Source: Carettochelys insculpta
Lineage: Eukaryota > Chordata > Testudines > Carettochelyidae
Direction: 5' to 3'
DNA: 64,000 nucleotides
Assembly (NCBI RefSeq): GCF_033958435.1
Contig: NC_134158.1
Span: forward strand, 4,917,837 to 4,981,836
The notes under the pieces are model-generated. The model was not told the DNA's origin and did no database searches. It saw only the letters and a program-made list of their open reading frames with translations. A program made the position numbers and the translations under genes. Numbering within the stretch: position 1 is the stretch's first letter; every line of letters begins with the position of its first letter. Positions 53,721 to 63,216 of this stretch are shown here, one piece after another.

Positions 53721-54299
53721 ATGGAGAGTGACGTGGCTGGGGAGAGCTCTGTTGTGACCTGCGTGGCATGTGCCGTGTTTGTCTTCCTCCCGAATGATAG
53801 AAAGGATTTTCTCTGGCCCAAGGGGAAGCTGGGAGCCATTTTAGAAGAGAAGGTTAAAGGACTTGAGGCACAAATCCCAACCCTCAGGTCCATCAGAGAA
53901 GGTGAAGACTTTCTGGACAGAAGGCAACAGATAATACTGCAGGTACAGCAGGCTGCCCAAAACAAGGAGGAGAACTGCAAGCGAGTTACCTCCAGGAGGA
54001 GGAGAAAACCAGTTCAAGTCTCTCCAATTGCCGTGGAGTTAAGTAGCTGCTTTCAGCCTCTCTCTGAAATCACAGAGCAGCAGCTTGGGCCTTGCAGAGC
54101 TGAAATCACAGGGTTGTGCCTCAGGGCAATCCCCAGCAGTGTGATTGCTAAGGGAGGGACGATGGCAGTGGATGAGAGCAGGGGGTTGCTGCCGAGGTGT
54201 GTGGTTGACACCGGTTCTGCGGTCCGGTGGTCTGATGGTGTGAAGAAGTGGGTCTGTCCCACCAAAGCTCACCTAATAAATTATTTTGCTAGTCTTTAG
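53721..54299 (+). pseudogene. CR1-type ORF1-like ORF, arm 1
   Basis: A 192-codon ORF. Residues 1-90 resemble the N-terminal part of CR1-like ORF1 proteins: a CxxC near the start (VTCVACAVFVFLP), then GKLGAILEEKVKGLEAQIPT, a predicted coiled coil and FLDRRQQIILQVQQ. The C-terminal part runs into a SINE-like tail (tgggtctgtcccaccaaagc), so the stop is not original. ORF1 proteins bind the element's RNA. Family call is from memory of the pattern and moderate. Confidence 0.5.
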
Positions 54300-54302
54300 A
54301 GT
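54232..54302 (+). mobile_element. PLE/SINE 3' tail in arm 1
   Basis: It contains ggtgtgaagaagtgggtctg, tcccaccaaagctcacctaa and taaattattttgctagtctt. The mirror is at about 62,054-62,124. Confidence 0.7.
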
Positions 54303-55137
54303 GCATGATGGGGTCAAATTTAGCTACGACAGATGAGGAAAGGGATCTTGGACTTATAGTGGATAGTTCTCTGAAGACATCCACGCAGTGTGCAGCAGCA
54401 GTTAGTAAGGCAAATAGGATGTTAGGAATTATTAAAAAAGGGATCGATAATAAGACAAAAGATATCATACTTCCCCTATATAAAACTATGGTACGCCCAC
54501 ATCTTGAGTACTGCGTGCAGCTGTGGTCTCCTCACCTCAAAAAAGATATATTGGCATTAGAAAAGGTTCAGAAAAGGGCGACTAAGATGATTAGGGGCTT
54601 GGAACGGGTCCCATATGGGGAGAGGCTAGAGAGACTGGGACTTTTCAGTTTGGAAAAGAGGCGATTGAGGGGCGATATGATAGAGGTATATAAAATCATG
54701 AATGGTGTGGAGAAAGTGAATATAGAAAAATTATTTACCTTTTCCCATAATACAAGAACTAGGGGACACCAAATGAAATTGATGGGTAGTAGGTTCAAAA
54801 CTAATAAAAGGAAATTTTTCTTCACACAGCGCACAGGCAACCTGTGGAACTCCTTGCCCGAGGAGGCTGTGAAGGCCAGGACTCTATTAGGGTTTAAAAA
54901 AGAGCTTGATAAATTTTTGCAGGTTAGGTCCATAAATGGCTATTAGCCAGGGATAAAGTATGGTGCCCTAGCCTTCAGAACAAGGGCAGGAGATGGATGG
55001 CAGGAGATAAATCACTTGATCATTGTCTTCTGTTCTCCTTCTCTGGGGCACCTGGCATTGGCCACCGTCGGCAGATGGGGTGCTGGGCTGGATGGACCTT
55101 TGGTCTGACCCAGTATGGCCGTTCTTATGTTCTTATG
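54303..55137 (+). mobile_element. CR1 LINE 3' end, arm 1, ORF intact to its stop
   Basis: A 213-codon open frame (54,305-54,946) covers the C-terminal end of CR1 ORF2: [40 protein letters not shown] and [20 protein letters not shown]. The 3' UTR ends ccgttcttatgttcttat. The lack of any break over 213 codons suggests a young insertion compared with the other CR1s here. Confidence 0.9.
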
Positions 55138-55438
55138 CTACTTGACTGCTTTTTGTTTTGGTTCTGCAGTCCATACAGGGTTAACAGCTCGATGGCGTCA
55201 TCACGCTGCAGCGAGGGGACAGGCTTCATGCAGATTATGTGATCACTTAGGCAGCGAAACAACCACCACAGAGGCAGCTCGCAGGTCTGGTGGAATAACT
55301 CGTTTTAAAGCTGAATGATCTGGTGGGAGAGGTTTTGCTTTGACCAGCTACAAAGGAGCTGCAGGATGAAGAAAGTAGGTGTACTTGCCGATCTGTAAAA
55401 ATCTTGTTGCAAGGCTCACATGTGTTGCATTCGGGTGA

Positions 55439-55460
55439 CTCGTCGTGACGTGTAAAAGTG
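55439..55460 (+). promoter_or_regulatory. Candidate snRNA proximal sequence element
   Basis: gactcgtcgtgacgtgtaaa and the following agtg lie 62 to 41 bases before the U2 start, where vertebrate U2 genes have the PSE bound by SNAPc. It resembles the loose TCACCnTnAnnnnAAAnG consensus. It argues for a gene-derived rather than processed copy. Confidence 0.45.
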
Positions 55461-55499
55461 TCCAGATGGGTGGGCTGCGTAAAATTTTTCAAAAATTGT

Positions 55500-55687
55500 A
55501 TCGCTTCTCGGCCTTTTGGCTAAGATCAAGTGTAGTATCTGTTCTTATCAGTTTAATATCTGATACGTTCTCTATCTGAGAACTATATATTAAATGGATT
55601 TTTGGAACAGGGAGATGGAATAGGGGCTTGCTTCATCCACTCCACGCATCGACCTGGTATTGCAGTACTTCCAAGAACGGTGCATCT
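55500..55687 (+). ncRNA. RNU2: U2 spliceosomal snRNA-like gene, arm 1
   Basis: It begins atcgcttctcggccttttgg and follows canonical U2 over its full ~188 nt. The branch-point-binding GTAGTA and the Sm site (atttttgg) are intact. Stem IIa differs from the canonical GUCCUC/GAGGAC but is still fully paired (GTTCTC with GAGAAC). Other changes: ctata for caata after stem IIa, cttcatcc for ctccgtcc, ccaaga for ccagga in stem IV, and gtgcatc at the end. Stem IV loses one pair. U2 base-pairs with the intron branch point in the spliceosome. It could be a variant gene or a decaying copy. Confidence 0.8.
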
Positions 55688-55830
55688 TCCTTCGGGGAGG
55701 AATATTCTTGGTAAAAAAATAGAATTTAACTCTAAAGGTTTTGTTTTTCTAAACTGAAAACAGAGTTCTTTGTATGTAAATTTGTTGTAAAAATCTTTTA
55801 TGCTTTTATGTCCAGGTTGGGTTTTTTCTT

Positions 55831-56203
55831 GCCCAAAACTTTGAAGTTGCCATAGAAATGACTATTATAAAAGCTACTAAGCAAACACTGAAATACATAT
55901 TTAGCATTTTTCAAAGCAGTTAAATGCATATTTAGCAGCTCATTAGCAAGGCCATGGTTGGGGCACCTTGCAATTGCGGTGCTGGTTTAGGTGGGGGTCT
56001 TTTCCAAAAGAACCCCGGCAACTTCAAAATCCCCTTATTCCTATCAGCAAATTAAAATAAGGGGATTTCCACATCTGGACCAGCTGCGCAGCGCGAGTCG
56101 CTGCAATTTCCAAGTGCTGCCCCCCCCCCCCCGGCATTCTAAAGAGAGTCTCATTAGTAATCTTCAAAATGGCTATTTGCATGGACACTTTGAAGTTTTG
56201 GGC
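55831..56203. mobile_element. Foldback MITE, arm 1
   Basis: Same family as 22,474-22,875: inverted ends (gcccaaaactttgaag facing cttcaaagt... gggc) and the centre ccttattcctatcag facing ataagggg. It is more decayed and contains a run of about 14 C. Confidence 0.75.
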
Positions 56204-56224
56204 TAGTGTAGACAAAGCCACTTT

Positions 56225-56435
56225 GTTTGATGTGACTCTTGATTTCTCCCCTTCGTACCGCTCTTCTGATGTGCCCACTTTGATTCTGATTTGTCAACCT
56301 TGATGACTAGTTTTGGTTGTCTGTGCCTTAAATATTGAGTCTTATGGTCTGAAGTTGGAGGTCTATTCCAGAAAAGCTCACCGCTTAATAAATTATTTTG
56401 TTAGCCTTCAAAATGCTAAGAGACTGCTCTTTTTT
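56225..56435 (+). mobile_element. PLE 3' end, arm 1
   Basis: It contains gatttgtcaaccttgatgac, cttaaatattgagtcttatg, then aaagctcaccgcttaataaa. Mirror at about 59,925-60,135. Confidence 0.65.
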
Positions 56436-56790
56436 TTTTTGCAGAGAAAAGAATCCAAGTGTTTGTGAGAAGCAGGTCTGCTCTAGGTCAGCAGGCCTCC
56501 AGGGCTGGTGAAAGCAGAGGGCTGCAACCCCCCTTCATCAGCACTCCCATGAGAAAAATTGTTCCAGTCCCCCTGGTCAGACCTGGTTTGGTTAACCAAT
56601 AAGAACAGATTGAAAGTTTTTGATTGTGCAGGTTTAAGACTAAGAGGAGACGCAACTGAAGACAGTTGGCAGTTTTTCCATGGGCCGTTATTAAGGGCCT
56701 AAAAGCAAGCAAGCTGCACCCCTGTAGTCTAAAACTCTTTCAGTTCTGTGTAATGTTCACCTGTATCTGACATTGAATTCAGTGTGATGG
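56436..56790. other. Inner end of arm 1, no recognised gene
   Basis: A T run, then unassigned sequence to the sharp end of the repeat. Mirror at 59,569-59,924. Confidence 0.35.
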
Positions 56791-58674
56791 TTTTGAAATT
56801 AACTTGCTGTTCAGTCTCAGTACTGATTGTAGCTGTGCGAATTAAAGCTCCTTGTTGTGGGAGTGAGAATGGATGCTGTATGTGTGCGAGACTGTCACCA
56901 GCTGTTCCAGGAAGCGATCAGGACAGACCCTTCCTGCTGCGGATCATTACAAGGTGAGCAGTGGGCAACCCTAGAGAAGGAGAGAGGAAGTGAGAAACAG
57001 TCCTCAGTCAGCAGTAGCAGGCTGGGCCAATAGAAGACGAGCCTGTAGAGTGAGAGGGAAAAGGCGAGCAGTGGGCGCATTGCCACCTAGAAAGGCTGGC
57101 GCACTCTGGGATGAAGCGGGACTTTGCCCACGAGAGCTTATGCTCCAGAATGTTAGTCTCTGAGGTGCCCCAGGACTTGTTGTTCTTACAGTGCGCTGCA
57201 GGGCAGTCCCAAGGGGGTATTAACCCTGAGCGAAATGCAAGTCCCCTCTCTCATGCGCTCTGCTCCCGCTTGTCCTCCTCCCCGCCCCTGCCCCCGCCCC
57301 CGCCAGCTGTTGGTCACCCCTTGGAAACAAGGCTGGGATGTTGGCCCAGCTGGGTTGATGCTTCCTCTGTAAAACCCGGGTTCAGACTCAGCCTTCCCGT
57401 TAACTTTTCCCAGGCACCTCTGAAATGAATTTGTTCCCTGCACCCCTCGTGAAATGTGACAAGTCCCCTCCATATCAGTAGTCTGACAAAGCGTGGGGGG
57501 GGTGAGGCCAAGGGGTTTGGCATGTGGGAGGGGGGCTCAGGGCTGGTGCAGAGGGTTGGGGGTGAGGGTGCTGCCTGGGCATGCGGGCTCTGGGGTGGAG
57601 CCAGGTCTAAAGGGCTTGGGGTGCTGGCTGGCCCCGGGCTACAGCAGAGAGGACCCCCCCCCCAGCTCTCCCCCCCAACACAGCCCCCAGGCTGAGGCAG
57701 GGGGAGGCGCCACATCGGGCTGGGCTGGGAGATCGGCATCCCTCCCCTGCCCTCAGTGGGTCTGGGACTGATGGGGGCTTCCCTGGGCCGGGGGGTTCCC
57801 CAGCTGCAGCAGGTCCCTGCCAGGCTGGGGCGCCTTTCCCATGACCGCGGCAGGCTCGGGCCAGTTGGGTCCCACAGCGCCCTGCTTGCAGGGAACGGCG
57901 CCCCAGGTGACCTCCGAGAGCAGCGTTCACCCCCAGCGGGGCTAAGCGGCGCCACGTGTCCCCCATCCCCGGGAGCAGCCCCAGCTCCTCGCCCCCACCA
58001 GGAGGCCCGGCCCCGGCACAGCCGAGCTCCCTGCACAGCGGCCAACACCCCATTAGCTCAGCGTCCCGGAAGGGGCTGGCTGGGGAGCCCCGTTACTCCT
58101 GGAGCAGCAGCCGGGTGAGGCAGGGCACATCCCCTTCGCGTCCCTCTTCCTCAGGGTGTACGGGAGCTATTATTCCCCTCTGCTCATAGGCGTAAAGAGA
58201 CTTTGAAGTAGGCAGGATCCTTCTGTAAAGGAGCCTCGTCTGGACGAACTGCGTACCCGGTGGGGGGGGGGGGGGGCATCACCCATGAGGTGCAGCATGG
58301 TCCAAGAATCAGAAGAGTGCATGAGGTAGTGGTTGCGACATTCCCCAACTTGGGGTCCATCTTTTCATTCCATGGTTGGCCAAGATGGAAGGGAAGTGGA
58401 ACTTCAGCAATAGTACAAAAGGTGGGTGGAAGCCAATGCTTCCACTTAGCCTAGTCCTGTATCGTGTTCGTCATCTCGTCACGTGTCCTCGTTCCCCATA
58501 TTCCGTGTTGGCTGGGTCGTGGTCGATGAGTGGAAAGGGAATGAGGGAGGAACGCACTGCGAAGGGAGGCAGAGAGGAAAAGAAAAAAAGAAAAGGGAGG
58601 CTAGGGAAGGGGTAAGGAGATGGCTTCTCTCTGTGTAGTAGGGCCCGTTAGATGAGTTCTGGGTAGTTGGGCAG
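56791..58674. other. Spacer of the inverted repeat, left part
   Basis: A SINE tail lies at 57,110-57,185 (tttgcccacgagagcttatg, gctccagaatgttagtctct). GC-rich unique DNA follows to 58,180, a MITE scrap lies at about 58,185-58,258 (agactttgaagtaggcagga), and there is a G run at 58,262. The rest up to 58,674 is probably the 3' UTR of the R2-type fragment on the minus strand. Confidence 0.5.
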
Positions 58675-59230
58675 TTATTTGTCCTGATATTGGCGCAGGC
58701 CTGTAATATGCTCTGTGTAGACGTCCTGGGACCATCTGATGGCATCTGACACCATTAGCTGTCGCATGAGGCGGGCATAGTGGCGGCTGATGCCGCAGGC
58801 CTGGAGGACCATTTTGTTCTGGGGGTCCCAGGCCCCCAGGGCACCCACCAGCAGGGCACGTACCTCCACTTTGTAGCCCTGTGTCCTTAGTGTATTTGCT
58901 AGCGGTGTGTATTTATCTAGCGTCTTTGCCCTTGCTTCCCGGAAGGCCACTGACAGGTTTTCGAAGGGGATGGAGACATCCACCATGGTGATCTTCTTTG
59001 CCTGCTCGTTAGTTATTACGATGTCTGGTCTGAGCAGGCTTTTGGTGTCCGGGATGATGCAGTCCACTGTCACTCCACCCAGGGCTGCCGGGAGGGCTTC
59101 AATAAATCAATCTAGGATTGCGTTATGCTGTAGTTGCCAGATCCTGGAGAGAGCCAGACATCCACAGAGAACATAGCACAGAGTATCCTTAGAGTATCCA
59201 CATCCTCTGTTACACTTCCCATGCTGACAC
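58675..59230 (-). mobile_element. R2-type (restriction-like endonuclease) non-LTR retrotransposon C-terminal fragment
   Basis: The minus strand encodes a zinc-knuckle-like segment (CNRGCGYSKDTLCYVLCGC, about 59,200-59,140), a TGA, then 132 open codons (59,073-58,675): LLRPDIVITNEQAKKITMVD, VSIPFENLSVAFREARAKTL and DKYTPLANTLRTQGYKVEVR. The PD...VDVS...K pattern fits the PD-(D/E)XK restriction-like endonuclease of R2-clade elements, which nicks the target DNA. The RT is absent and there is an in-frame stop, so it is dead. The clade (R2, R4 or NeSL) is uncertain. Confidence 0.7.
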
Positions 59231-59569
59231 TTCATTTGCAGGTGACCTACAAAAGTGTCCAGACAGGTGGGCTGTGTAAAATGTTGATAGCATTAAGTCA
59301 CCCCCCCGCTTTTTTTTTTTAAAAATAGAAAGAAAGGTCAAGGTCAAGTGTAGTATTTGAGATCACCTGCAAATGAAGTGTCAGTAATCTTAGCCTACTT
59401 TTTTGTTGGCTAGTAACTTTATCTGTTTTGCACAATGGTATTTTATGCACTGTGTGTGGTTGAACTGCATTCATCTCAACAGAGCCATCCAGCATGGGAA
59501 GTGTAACAGAGGATGTGGATACTCTAAGGATACTCTGTGCTATGTTCTCTGTGGATGTCTGGCTCTCTC
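59136..59569. repeat. Small hairpin of R2-type sequence around a U2-flank remnant
   Basis: Bases 59,136-59,218 are the complement of 59,487-59,569 (ggatgtggatactctaagga on the right arm). Inside this, 59,226-59,250 complements 59,360-59,384 (cacctgcaaatgaagtgtca). The centre, about 59,250-59,358, resembles U2 5' flank (aaaagtgtccaga, ggtgggctg) and the U2 5' part (tcaagtgtagtat). The right arm has an extra ~100 bp. Its outer end coincides with the inner end of inverted-repeat arm 2. Confidence 0.75.
59250..59358 (+). pseudogene. Degenerate U2 upstream and 5' remnant
   Basis: aaaagtgtccagacaggtgg and gctgtgtaaaat match the sequence just upstream of the arm 1 U2 (55,455-55,490). Later ggtcaagtgtagtattt matches U2 bases around the branch-point-binding site. 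The intervening part is unalignable by eye. Confidence 0.5.
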
Positions 59570-60155
59570 CATCACACTGAATTCAATGTCAGATACAGGT
59601 GAACATTACACAGAACTGAAAGAGTTTTAGACTACAGGGGTGCAGCTTGCTTGCTTTTAGGCCCTTAATAACGGCCCATGGAAAAACTGCCAACTGTCTT
59701 CAGTTGCGTCTCCTCTTAGTCTTAAACCTGCACAATCAAAAACTTTCAATCTGTTCTTATTGGTTAACCAAACCAGGTCTGACCAGGGGGACTGGAACAA
59801 TTTTTCTCATGGGAGTGCTGATGAAGGGGGGTTGCAGCCCTCTGCTTTCACCAGCCCTGGAGGCCTGCTGACCTAGAGCAGACCTGCTTCTCACAAACAC
59901 TTGGATTCTTTTCTCTGCAAAAAAAAAAAGAGCAGTCTCTTAGCATTTTGAAGGCTAACAAAATAATTTATTAAGCGGTGAGCTTTTCTGGAATAGACCT
60001 CCAACTTCAGACCATAAGACTCAATATTTAAGGCACAGACAACCAAAACTAGTCATCAAGGTTGACAAATCAGAATCAAAGTGGGCACATCAGAAGAGCG
60101 GTACGAAGGGGAGAAATCAAGAGTCACATCAAACAAAGTGGCTTTGTCTACACTA

Positions 60156-60525
60156 GCCCAAAACTTCAAAGTGTCCATGCAAATAGCCATTTTGAAGATT
60201 ACTAATGAGACTCTCTTTAGAATGCGGGGGGGGGGGCAGCACTTGGAAATTGCAGCGACTCGCGCTGCGCAGCTGGTCCAGATGTGGAAATCCCCTTATT
60301 TTAATTTGCTGATAGGAATAAGGGGATTTTGAAGTTGCCGGGGTTCTTTTGGAAAAGACCCCCACCTAAACCAGCACCGCAATTGCAAGGTGCCCCAACC
60401 ATGGCCTTGCTAATGAGCTGCTAAATATGCATTTAACTGCTTTGAAAAATGCTAAATATGTATTTCAGTGTTTGCTTAGTAGCTTTTATAATAGTCATTT
60501 CTATGGCAACTTCAAAGTTTTGGGC
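60156..60525. mobile_element. Foldback MITE, arm 2
   Basis: Mirror copy, about 3 bp shorter, from the shortened homopolymer run and flanking base. Confidence 0.75.
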
Positions 60526-60668
60526 AAGAAAAAACCCAACCTGGACATAAAAGCATAAAAGATTTTTACAACAAATTTACATACAAAGAACTCTGTTTTC
60601 AGTTTAGAAAAACAAAACCTTTAGAGTTAAATTCTATTTTTTTATCAAGAATATTCCTCCCCGAAGGA

Positions 60669-60856
60669 AGGTGCACCGTTCCTGGAAGTACTGCAATACC
60701 AGATCGATGCGTGGAGTGGATGGAGCAAGCCCCTATTCCATCTCCCTGTTCCAAAAATCCATTTAATATATAGTTCTCAGATAGAGGACGTATCAGATAT
60801 TAAACTGATAAGAACAGATACTACACTTGATCTTAGCCAAAAGGCCGAGAAGCGAT
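60669..60856 (-). ncRNA. RNU2: U2 spliceosomal snRNA-like gene, arm 2
   Basis: Reverse complement of the arm 1 U2, with five noticed differences. It keeps canonical bases at four of them (gtcctc, gctcc, ccagga, gtgcacc) and departs at one (gatctgg for gacctgg). Stem IIa here has one C-A mismatch (GTCCTC with GAGAAC). Upstream flank with the PSE-like element is shared with arm 1. Confidence 0.8.
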
Positions 60857-61218
60857 ACAATTTTTGAAAAATTTTACGCAGCCCACCCATCTGGACACTT
60901 TTACACGTCACGACGAGTCACCCGAATGCAACACATGTGAGCCTTGCAACAAGATTTTTACAGATCGGCAAGTACACCTACTTTCTTCATCCTGCAGCTC
61001 CTTTGTAGCTGGTCAAAGCAAAACCTCTCCCACCAGATCATTCAGCTTTAAAACGAGTTATTCCACCAGACCTGCGAGCTGCCTCTGTGGTGGTTGTTTC
61101 GCTGCCTAAGTGATCACATAATCTGCATGAAGCCTGTCCCCTCGCTGCAGCGTGATGACGCCATCGAGCTGTTAACCCTGTATGGACTGCAGAACCAAAA
61201 CAAAAAGCAGTCAAGTAG

Positions 61219-62053
61219 CATAAGAACATAAGAACGGCCATACTGGGTCAGACCAAAGGTCCATCCAGCCCAGCACCCCATCTGCCGACGGTGGCCAATG
61301 CCAGGTGCCCCAGAGAAGGAGAACAGAAGACAATGATCAAGTGATTTATCTCCTGCCATCCATCTCCTGCCCTTGTTCTGAAGGCTAGGGCACCATACTT
61401 TATCCCTGGCTAATAGCCATTTATGGACCTAACCTGCAAAAATTTATCAAGCTCTTTTTTAAACCCTAATAGAGTCCTGGCCTTCACAGCCTCCTCGGGC
61501 AAGGAGTTCCACAGGTTGCCTGTGCGCTGTGTGAAGAAAAATTTCCTTTTATTAGTTTTGAACCTACTACCCATCAATTTCATTTGGTGTCCCCTAGTTC
61601 TTGTATTATGGGAAAAGGTAAATAATTTTTCTATATTCACTTTCTCCACACCATTCATGATTTTATATACCTCTATCATATCGCCCCTCAATCGCCTCTT
61701 TTCCAAACTGAAAAGTCCCAGTCTCTCTAGCCTCTCCCCATATGGGACCCGTTCCAAGCCCCTAATCATCTTAGTCGCCCTTTTCTGAACCTTTTCTAAT
61801 GCCAATATATCTTTTTTGAGGTGAGGAGACCACAGCTGCACGCAGTACTCAAGATGTGGGCGTACCATAGTTTTATATAGGGGAAGTATGATATCTTTTG
61901 TCTTATTATCGATCCCTTTTTTAATAATTCCTAACATCCTATTTGCCTTACTAACTGCTGCTGCACACTGCGTGGATGTCTTCAGAGAACTATCCACTAT
62001 AAGTCCAAGATCCCTTTCCTCATCTGTCGTAGCTAAATTTGACCCCATCATGC
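61219..62053 (-). mobile_element. CR1 LINE 3' end, arm 2
   Basis: Mirror of the arm 1 CR1, with an identical 213-residue translation (61,410-62,051). Confidence 0.9.
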
Positions 62054-62056
62054 ACT

Positions 62057-62635
62057 CTAAAGACTAGCAAAATAATTTATTAGGTGAGCTTTGGTGGGAC
62101 AGACCCACTTCTTCACACCATCAGACCACCGGACCGCAGAACCGGTGTCAACCACACACCTCGGCAGCAACCCCCTGCTCTCATCCACTGCCATCGTCCC
62201 TCCCTTAGCAATCACACTGCTGGGGATTGCCCTGAGGCACAACCCTGTGATTTCAGCTCTGCAAGGCCCAAGCTGCTGCTCTGTGATTTCAGAGAGAGGC
62301 TGAAAGCAGCTACTTAACTCCACGGCAATTGGAGAGACTTGAACTGGTTTTCTCCTCCTCCTGGAGGTAACTCGCTTGCAGTTCTCCTCCTTGTTTTGGG
62401 CAGCCTGCTGTACCTGCAGTATTATCTGTTGCCTTCTGTCCAGAAAGTCTTCACCTTCTCTGATGGACCTGAGGGTTGGGATTTGTGCCTCAAGTCCTTT
62501 AACCTTCTCTTCTAAAATGGCTCCCAGCTTCCCCTTGGGCCAGAGAAAATCCTTTCTATCATTCGGGAGGAAGACAAACACGGCACATGCCACGCAGGTC
62601 ACAACAGAGCTCTCCCCAGCCACGTCACTCTCCAT
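62057..62635 (-). pseudogene. CR1-type ORF1-like ORF, arm 2
   Basis: Mirror copy with an identical 192-residue translation. Confidence 0.5.
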
Positions 62636-62926
62636 TTCTCCCTTGACAGAGATCCCTTATTTGTTTCTAGTGCCGCCTTGGAGGGCACAAGAGAAACCCC
62701 GTACAAGAAAGGTGAAAACAGGTATGTGGCTCCTCCCAAAGGCGAGCTGCCTGTGAGCTGCTCCTGTTCGCTGCTCCTCACAGGAGTCGCTGGGGCTGCC
62801 TTCTTTCGGGGCTGCTAGCTGGCTAGGCCCGGCTGAGTTGTGAATGAAAAGCCCCGGGCAGCGCGGAACAGCCCACGTCCTGTGTCCCTCTCCCCGTGGC
62901 CAGCCCGGCCCCTCTGCGCCCCTCAG

Positions 62927-63139
62927 CGGCAGACGGCCGTGGAGAGGCAGCTGGTGGCGTGGGAGTTCCTGGCTGAACAAGAGCGCCTCCTGCTGGCACG
63001 GCTGGGAGAGCTGGCCCAGGAGATCGGGCCGAGGGGGGAGGAAAATGCCACCCGGCTGGGGGAGAAGATTTCCCGGGCTGGCACCCTCAACACACAGCTG
63101 GAGGGGGCGTGTCAGCAGCCGGTGCTGGAGCTGCTGCAG
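62927..63139 (+). pseudogene. Orphan TRIM coiled-coil exon, arm 2
   Basis: Mirror of the arm 1 exon, same splice borders. One noticed change is Thr to Ala before CQQPVLELLQ. On the plus strand it has the same direction as the two TRIM genes. Confidence 0.75.
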
Positions 63140-63216
63140 GTGAGAGGGCGCTGGACGTGCCCAGGGCCCTATTAAGGAGGGGACTGAGGTGCCTGAAGCT
63201 CCAGGCCCAGAACAAT

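Larger units (their letters stand above)
52356..56790 (+). repeat. Large inverted repeat, arm 1
   Basis: Position 52,356 pairs with 64,000 and 56,790 pairs with 59,569 in reverse complement, so the paired stretches are 4435 and 4432 bp. The inner boundary is sharp (agtgtgatgg, then unrelated sequence). The outer boundary is beyond the window on the other arm. Content from left to right: two-exon ORF, TRIM exon (minus), CR1 ORF1-like ORF, SINE-like tail, CR1 3' end, U2, foldback MITE, PLE tail. Three protein ORFs totalling 570 codons translate identically in the two arms. Confidence 0.95.

Noticed and set aside
55500..55687. U2 as a processed retropseudogene
   Set aside because: There is no poly-A tail or flanking duplication, and a PSE-like element sits at the right upstream distance. 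A gene-derived copy is more likely, though it may be decaying.
56791..59568. Inverted repeat as a simple sequencing foldback artefact
   Set aside because: Not fully excluded, but the 2.8-kb single-copy spacer and real base differences in U2 and the MITE are not expected from a foldback read. Left as a test to run.
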